From contig JACAXG010000075.1 of NCBI GenBank assembly GCA_018881555.1, positions 1,308,830 to 1,372,829 on the forward strand: a stretch of 64,000 nt of DNA, in the 5' to 3' direction. Within the stretch, counting starts at the first letter, position 1. Every line of letters begins with the position of its first letter. This DNA comes from Amblyornis subalaris (lineage: Eukaryota; Chordata; Aves; Passeriformes; Ptilonorhynchidae). The position numbers and the translations under genes were made by a program. The notes below the pieces were generated by a model. The model was given only the letters and a program-made list of their open reading frames with translations. It had not been told where the DNA came from and did no database searches. Shown piece after piece: positions 1 through 64,000 of this stretch.

Positions 1-667
1 CAGCTAAACATAACCACGGTGCCATTGGAAGCACTCAAGAACCAAGGTGATGTGTGCTCCTGACATCAGCCCTCTGCAGACTTTGGTCTGGTTGCCAACT
101 CAACCAGATTCACTTCCTTGGAAAAAAGCAGGGCTGTGATTGCAGCCAGGCCCTCCCAGTCACTGTCTGCTCAGAGGAAGTGTCTCAGCACCATGCACAG
201 CCCCAGCCTACGTGAGTGAACAGCCCTGGCTGCAGAGCAGCAGCAGGGACACGCCAGGCACCAGCACTGGACACCAAGTTCCTGCAGAGCCTCGTCCAGA
301 GGCACGAGAGCAAAACCTTCCTGTGCCTGAGGGATCGCTGCACTGTTGGAAGGGATTGTTTTCAAGTAATAAAGTGTTATTATTATCAGCAAAATACCCA
401 ACTTACCTTTTGTAAACAATGAAGAAGCTGCAAAGAATTGCTGGATGCACTCCCACGCTTCAGCTTTTGGATTGGCAAAAGCATTTAGGCTTCATAAAGC
501 AGCACAGACACTTCAAAGCAGGAAAACAGTTATTAAAAATTATCCAACAAGAAGTGACACTTCATCTGCATCCACAGTATTTAATTTGTTTGAATAATAT
601 AGTTACAGATAAACAGGTTCACTCCATATACAATTACCAATACCTTTGTTTTAATACAGCTCATATT
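1..667. other. Region beyond the predicted USP32 3' end
   Basis: No coding exon recognised. Short open frames here show no homology I know. It may be intergenic or the 3' UTR of a plus-strand neighbour (see the AATAAA at 368-373). Strongly AT-rich from about 500. Confidence 0.5.
368..373 (+). terminator. Plus-strand AATAAA, possible 3' end of a convergent gene
   Basis: AATAAA on the plus strand, followed by an ATT-rich stretch. In mammals CA4 lies next to the USP32 3' end and is transcribed toward it, so a convergent 3' UTR would be expected hereabouts. No CA4 coding sequence is visible in bases 1-367, so this is only a candidate. Confidence 0.3.
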
Positions 668-685
668 CCAGTACATCAACACTAT

Positions 686-691
686 TTTATT
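686..691 (-). terminator. USP32: Poly(A) signal AATAAA of USP32
   Basis: The only minus-strand AATAAA between the stop codon and the window edge. UGUA motifs sit just upstream, at 692-695 and 707-710. A GT-rich stretch (GTATTGGTAATTGTATATGG) lies at about 615-635, roughly 50-75 nt downstream. Cleavage would fall near 660-676. Confidence 0.65.
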
Positions 692-710
692 TACAAGGCA
701 TTTATGTACA
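688..710 (-). promoter_or_regulatory. Two UGUANAUA motifs at the poly(A) site (Pumilio / CFIm-type)
   Basis: On the minus strand, TGTACATA occupies 703-710 and TGTAAATA occupies 688-695; the second overlaps the AATAAA. Both fit the Pumilio consensus UGUANAUA, and both contain UGUA, the core bound by the cleavage factor CFIm. Function is inferred. Confidence 0.5.
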
Positions 711-2453
711 TTAACATCTTTCTAAAGTCAGTGCATTGTCAATAAGTTTTATACAATAATTTACAAAGTGAATGTAGTTAATAGTTAACTTAATAAATTT
801 ACTACTAATTCTTGAATTAATTTAATTTAAAAAATTAATTACAACCAATGTAACAAACACAGAAGATCAAATAACATTAGTAGATTGTGCTACCTGCTTA
901 AATAAAACATTTTAAAGTAAATCAGTTGAAAATCTTTCACTTTTCATGGAGTTTGCGGAGGGAGGAGTAGACAAGTGGGTGTTGAAAAAGCTTCTAACCT
1001 AGAAATTCACAAGTCATGTTTGCTTCTCTTTAGGCTCAATGTTTAGACCACTTTAAAGATAAAAGACCATAGAGGGTAAGGAGCAACACCTGACAGGTAA
1101 GACAAGACTCATTTTTGGAACAGATCTGCTGTCCCCAAAGAGGCACAACCTCCAAAGGCAGGGAGGGCTCTGCCTGAGGAGAGACAGCCAGACCAGCTGA
1201 TATCATTTCTTACATGGATAAAACCCAGATCCTCCTGGAAATGATACACTTACTGAAACCTTGGCATTCTTGTAAAACACCCTACAATGAATCCAAACGT
1301 TAATGTCAGAGAACCACGTAAGTAACAGTTTTGTTAGTGAAGGTACAAATTCTAGGGAACTGGGAAGATGATGTGTGACAAAATTAATAAGCTGCTGAAA
1401 CTCAGCTGAAGAACAAAAGGCCAAAAGAGTGAAATTTTTATCTTCATTCAGATATGCAAACAATTTAACACTGAAAATGTTTAAAGAAATGCCTGCTCAA
1501 AAAACAACCCTCTTTTTTCCAGTCTCTGCTAAGACTCAGTCACACTTCTCCTCATGAAAGCAGCCCCTTGAATCACAGAGCATGTTGCAAGGGCGTGGAA
1601 AGCAATTCTGCTTTAATTGCAAGTATTTGCATAACCTGTTGTAACAAAAAAGTTTTGAAAAGGCAACCAAATTTTGAAAAGAAGAAACTCCACTGAAATA
1701 GGAAACCAATTAAAAACCTCCATCCATGAATGCTACGACAGCTACCTGACAGCCACAGCTTCTTCCTCGGAAATACACAGTGGATATTCACAGCCATTCA
1801 CTCCAGAGCCCTTACAACAACGACAACAACAAAAAGAAACAAACTGTGGGTTTGAATTTAATCATATGCATTTTCAAAAGTGCAAATTCAAAAGCAACAC
1901 CAGTCATGAAACATAAGCTCAAGCATCTCTCCTTCCAAAAGCTGGGAACGTTTTGTGCAATGTGCACATTTTAAGACACCGTGAGTGTAATCACAACTAC
2001 TCTCTCCAACCTGAAGTTTCTTCTTGAGGCAGCTCAAAAAAGTTTTGAGCCAGCACTCTTCAGGCAGAAAAGCCATTCCTGAAACATGTTGATCTGCACA
2101 GCCAACACGTGGAGAAAACACAAGTATAATAAACCATTCAAGTGTAGAAATTAATCTCTTCTCAAATGATGATTTGGTTGTGCTCCCAACATACAGAAAG
2201 AAAGCAACTGACACACATTAGTGGTGGCAAAACTGGAAACTTCTCTTCCTCTCAATAATTGTTTCCATTTGTGCACTTTTCCTTCTCTTGCCTTCCCCGT
2301 TTTGCCAATAAAATGCAATAAAACTGCAGGAAAAAGGAGGTAGCAATATCATGTTGTCCAAAGACAACACTACAAATTGTTTTTCCCCATTACCTTCAAC
2401 CTAACGAGAGCCTCGGGGGTGTTAGAACAGTTGGTAAACTCTACACTACTTTG

Positions 2454-2494
2454 TTTAGCTCTTATTTGGACTGTTTAATTTAGCTCTTATTTGG
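2454..2494. repeat. Duplicated 16-bp word in the 3' UTR
   Basis: TTTAGCTCTTATTTGG occurs at 2454-2469 and again at 2479-2494, 25 bp apart, about 245-285 nt after the stop codon. It is either a short tandem duplication or a repeated binding site; no family is recognised. Confidence 0.8.
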
Positions 2495-2737
2495 TCCTAG
2501 TCGGCTTTTCTCAAACCATTGGATTTAAAGGCCAGTGGCAGTCTCAGATGTCCAACATCAGAAACGTTTCGAGCATGTAGTGAGAAAACAGAACAAAACG
2601 ATACTATTGGGTATTAACTGGTTCATCAGGAGGGTCTTTTTGTGCTTTCAGCTCGCAGGGGACGACAGCCACGCGTCGCGATCCGTCCCAGCCACGCTTC
2701 CCCACGGGTGCACTCGGGATCCGTCCCTCCCCCAGGC

Positions 2738-63104
<60,367 letters not shown>

Positions 63105-63243
63105 GGTGCCGCTCAGTCCATGGCCGCGGCGGCGCCCGCCGGAGCCGCTACCGACGGGGGGGGGCGGGGCCGCCCGGGGGGGGGCGGGGGGAGGAGGAGG
63201 CGGCGGCCGCGCGCCCGCCCCGCCGCCGCAGCCTCCATGGCGG

Positions 63244-63252
63244 GTCACGTGG
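63244..63252. promoter_or_regulatory. E-box GTCACGTGG (proximal copy)
   Basis: CACGTG at 63246-63251 with a 5' GT. This fits the USF consensus and eight of the ten bases of the CLEAR motif GTCACGTGAC bound by TFEB/TFE3. It lies about 145 bp upstream of the start codon. Confidence 0.6.
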
Positions 63253-63264
63253 GGCGGGAGGGGC

Positions 63265-63280
63265 GGGGGGGGGGGGGGGG
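63265..63280. repeat. 16-base G homopolymer in the promoter
   Basis: Sixteen uninterrupted G on the plus strand, preceded by GGGG, GGG and GGGG runs separated by single bases from 63251. It has G-quadruplex potential on the template strand of USP32. Its length may be unstable or misassembled. Confidence 0.85.
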
Positions 63281-63291
63281 AACTGCTCCGC

Positions 63292-63300
63292 GTCACGTGG
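63292..63300. promoter_or_regulatory. E-box GTCACGTGG (distal copy)
   Basis: An identical nine-base word 48 bp from the proximal copy, with CACGTG at 63294-63299. It stands about 190 bp upstream of the start codon, on the far side of the G-run. Confidence 0.6.
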
Positions 63301-63325
63301 CGCGGGGCGAGGGGGCGGGGCTGCC

Positions 63326-63330
63326 ATTGG
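63326..63330 (-). promoter_or_regulatory. CCAAT box
   Basis: Reads GGCCAATGG on the minus strand, an NF-Y type site about 225 bp upstream of the start codon, next to a GC box. Confidence 0.5.
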
Positions 63331-64000
63331 CCGTCGCCGCTTCCCCCCCCTCGTTCCCCCCTCGCTCTCCCGCCGCCCGCCAAAAGGCGCCGGCGCGCGG
63401 CCCCTCAGGGCCGGCTGACGGGGGAGCCGCGGGAGGAACCGGGGCCGTGCAGCGGCGCTGGTGCCTCGGCTCCGGGCTCGGGGACGCTGGGCGCCCGATC
63501 GGCCGCAGAGGAAGGAGCTGTGAGGAGGAAGGACCTGGCTCTGCCCCGGCACAGGTTCTGCCGAACGTGTCGCTTGCGAAAGGTGTCAGCGCTTCCCGTA
63601 GCGTGCACCGAGGAGAGGAGAAAGGTTGCGGTGAAACGGGGCCCCCGGAGGAACAGCCCTAGTTCTCTGCGGGAGTGCGAAGGTCGCAGCCCTCCTCAGA
63701 CCTTACAGGGAATAGCCCCTCAGCCCCCCAAAACCTCACGGGGATCTGCCCCTCAGCTCCCAAAAGCCTCACAGGGGATCAGCCCTCAGTCCCTTCAAAC
63801 CTCCCAGGGGATCAGCCCCACAAACCTCCCAGGGATCAACCCCTCAAACCTCTCAAAAACTCACAGGGGATCAGCCCCTCAAACCCCACAGGACGAACAG
63901 CCCCTCAGCCCCTTCAAACCTCTGAGGGCACGGTGGTTCTCAAAAAGTCCTCTAAGTCGCGGGGCTGCAATCATGGGGTGACAGTAGCAGGTTCCTGTTC
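63331..64000. other. Upstream flank of USP32
   Basis: GC-rich DNA followed by the minisatellite; no exon recognised. The long open frames here are compositional. A divergent transcript from the CpG island is possible but nothing in the sequence demonstrates one. Confidence 0.5.
63703..63924. repeat. Minisatellite, about seven imperfect copies of a 24-37 bp unit
   Basis: Recurring core GGGGATCAGCCCCTCA followed by a CAAACCTC-like segment. The units vary in length. It lies about 600 bp upstream of the USP32 start codon. Confidence 0.85.

Larger units (their letters stand above)
668..2737 (-). other. USP32: USP32 3' untranslated region (predicted)
   Basis: Follows the stop codon for about 2.07 kb, with no intron signature or other gene evident. 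It is AT-rich, most strongly at about 540-900. Contains a duplicated 16-bp word (2454-2494) and several ATTAAA words (2474-2479, 1857-1862 and 1612-1617) that could be minor poly(A) signals. The end point is inferred from the only minus-strand AATAAA in this stretch. Confidence 0.7.

Noticed and set aside
1..420. CA4 coding exon
   Set aside because: Expected by mammalian synteny, but no carbonic anhydrase motif or C-terminal signal was found in any frame; only a plus-strand AATAAA supports a neighbour.

Overview
The window is vertebrate nuclear DNA, most likely from a bird. It has one long, finely split gene with GT-AG introns, AT-rich introns, a CpG-rich first exon, and several CR1-type LINE fragments. 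Some of these fragments still carry the CR1 3' end, with short repeats of the form ATTCTAYGA, which are typical of birds and other sauropsids. No bacterial-style operons, CRISPR arrays, viruses or intact mobile elements were seen. A passerine is plausible because the gene is compact (about 60 kb from start to stop codon), but the species cannot be fixed from the sequence alone.

Nearly everything belongs to USP32 (ubiquitin-specific protease 32), transcribed on the minus strand. I rebuilt all 34 coding exons by following protein homology and GT/AG boundaries. The lengths sum to 4,794 nt, with every splice phase consistent. This encodes 1,597 residues plus a stop; the human protein, as I recall it, has 1,604. 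The order is: start codon at 63,104 in a CpG island; a 19.5-kb first intron; exons 2-10 for the N-terminal EF-hand region; exons 11-17 for the DUSP region and the linker after it; exons 18-34 for the rest of the linker and the large, split USP catalytic domain; stop codon at 2,738-2,740. Catalytic Cys743, catalytic His1519, two canonical EF-hand loops, CxxC metal-binding pairs and the C-terminal CaaX box (CVLQ) are all intact, so the gene looks functional.

The 3' UTR probably runs about 2.07 kb, to a single AATAAA on the minus strand at 686-691. Two UGUANAUA motifs lie at or just before it. Below about 660 is intergenic DNA, or the 3' end of a convergent plus-strand neighbour: there is a plus-strand AATAAA at 368-373, and in mammals CA4 converges on USP32 here. 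Above the start codon lie a GC-rich promoter with two GTCACGTGG E-boxes flanking a 16-G run, a CCAAT box, and a roughly 33-bp minisatellite at the window edge.

I found no second protein gene and no clearly novel system. The most useful leads are the paired E-boxes (possible TFE/USF control of a gene linked to endolysosomes), possible lipidation at both ends of the protein, an in-frame 93-codon upstream extension that would remove the N-terminal lipid site, the UGUA-rich poly(A) site, a trinucleotide repeat 11 nt after a splice donor, and a hairpin-dense block in intron 5.
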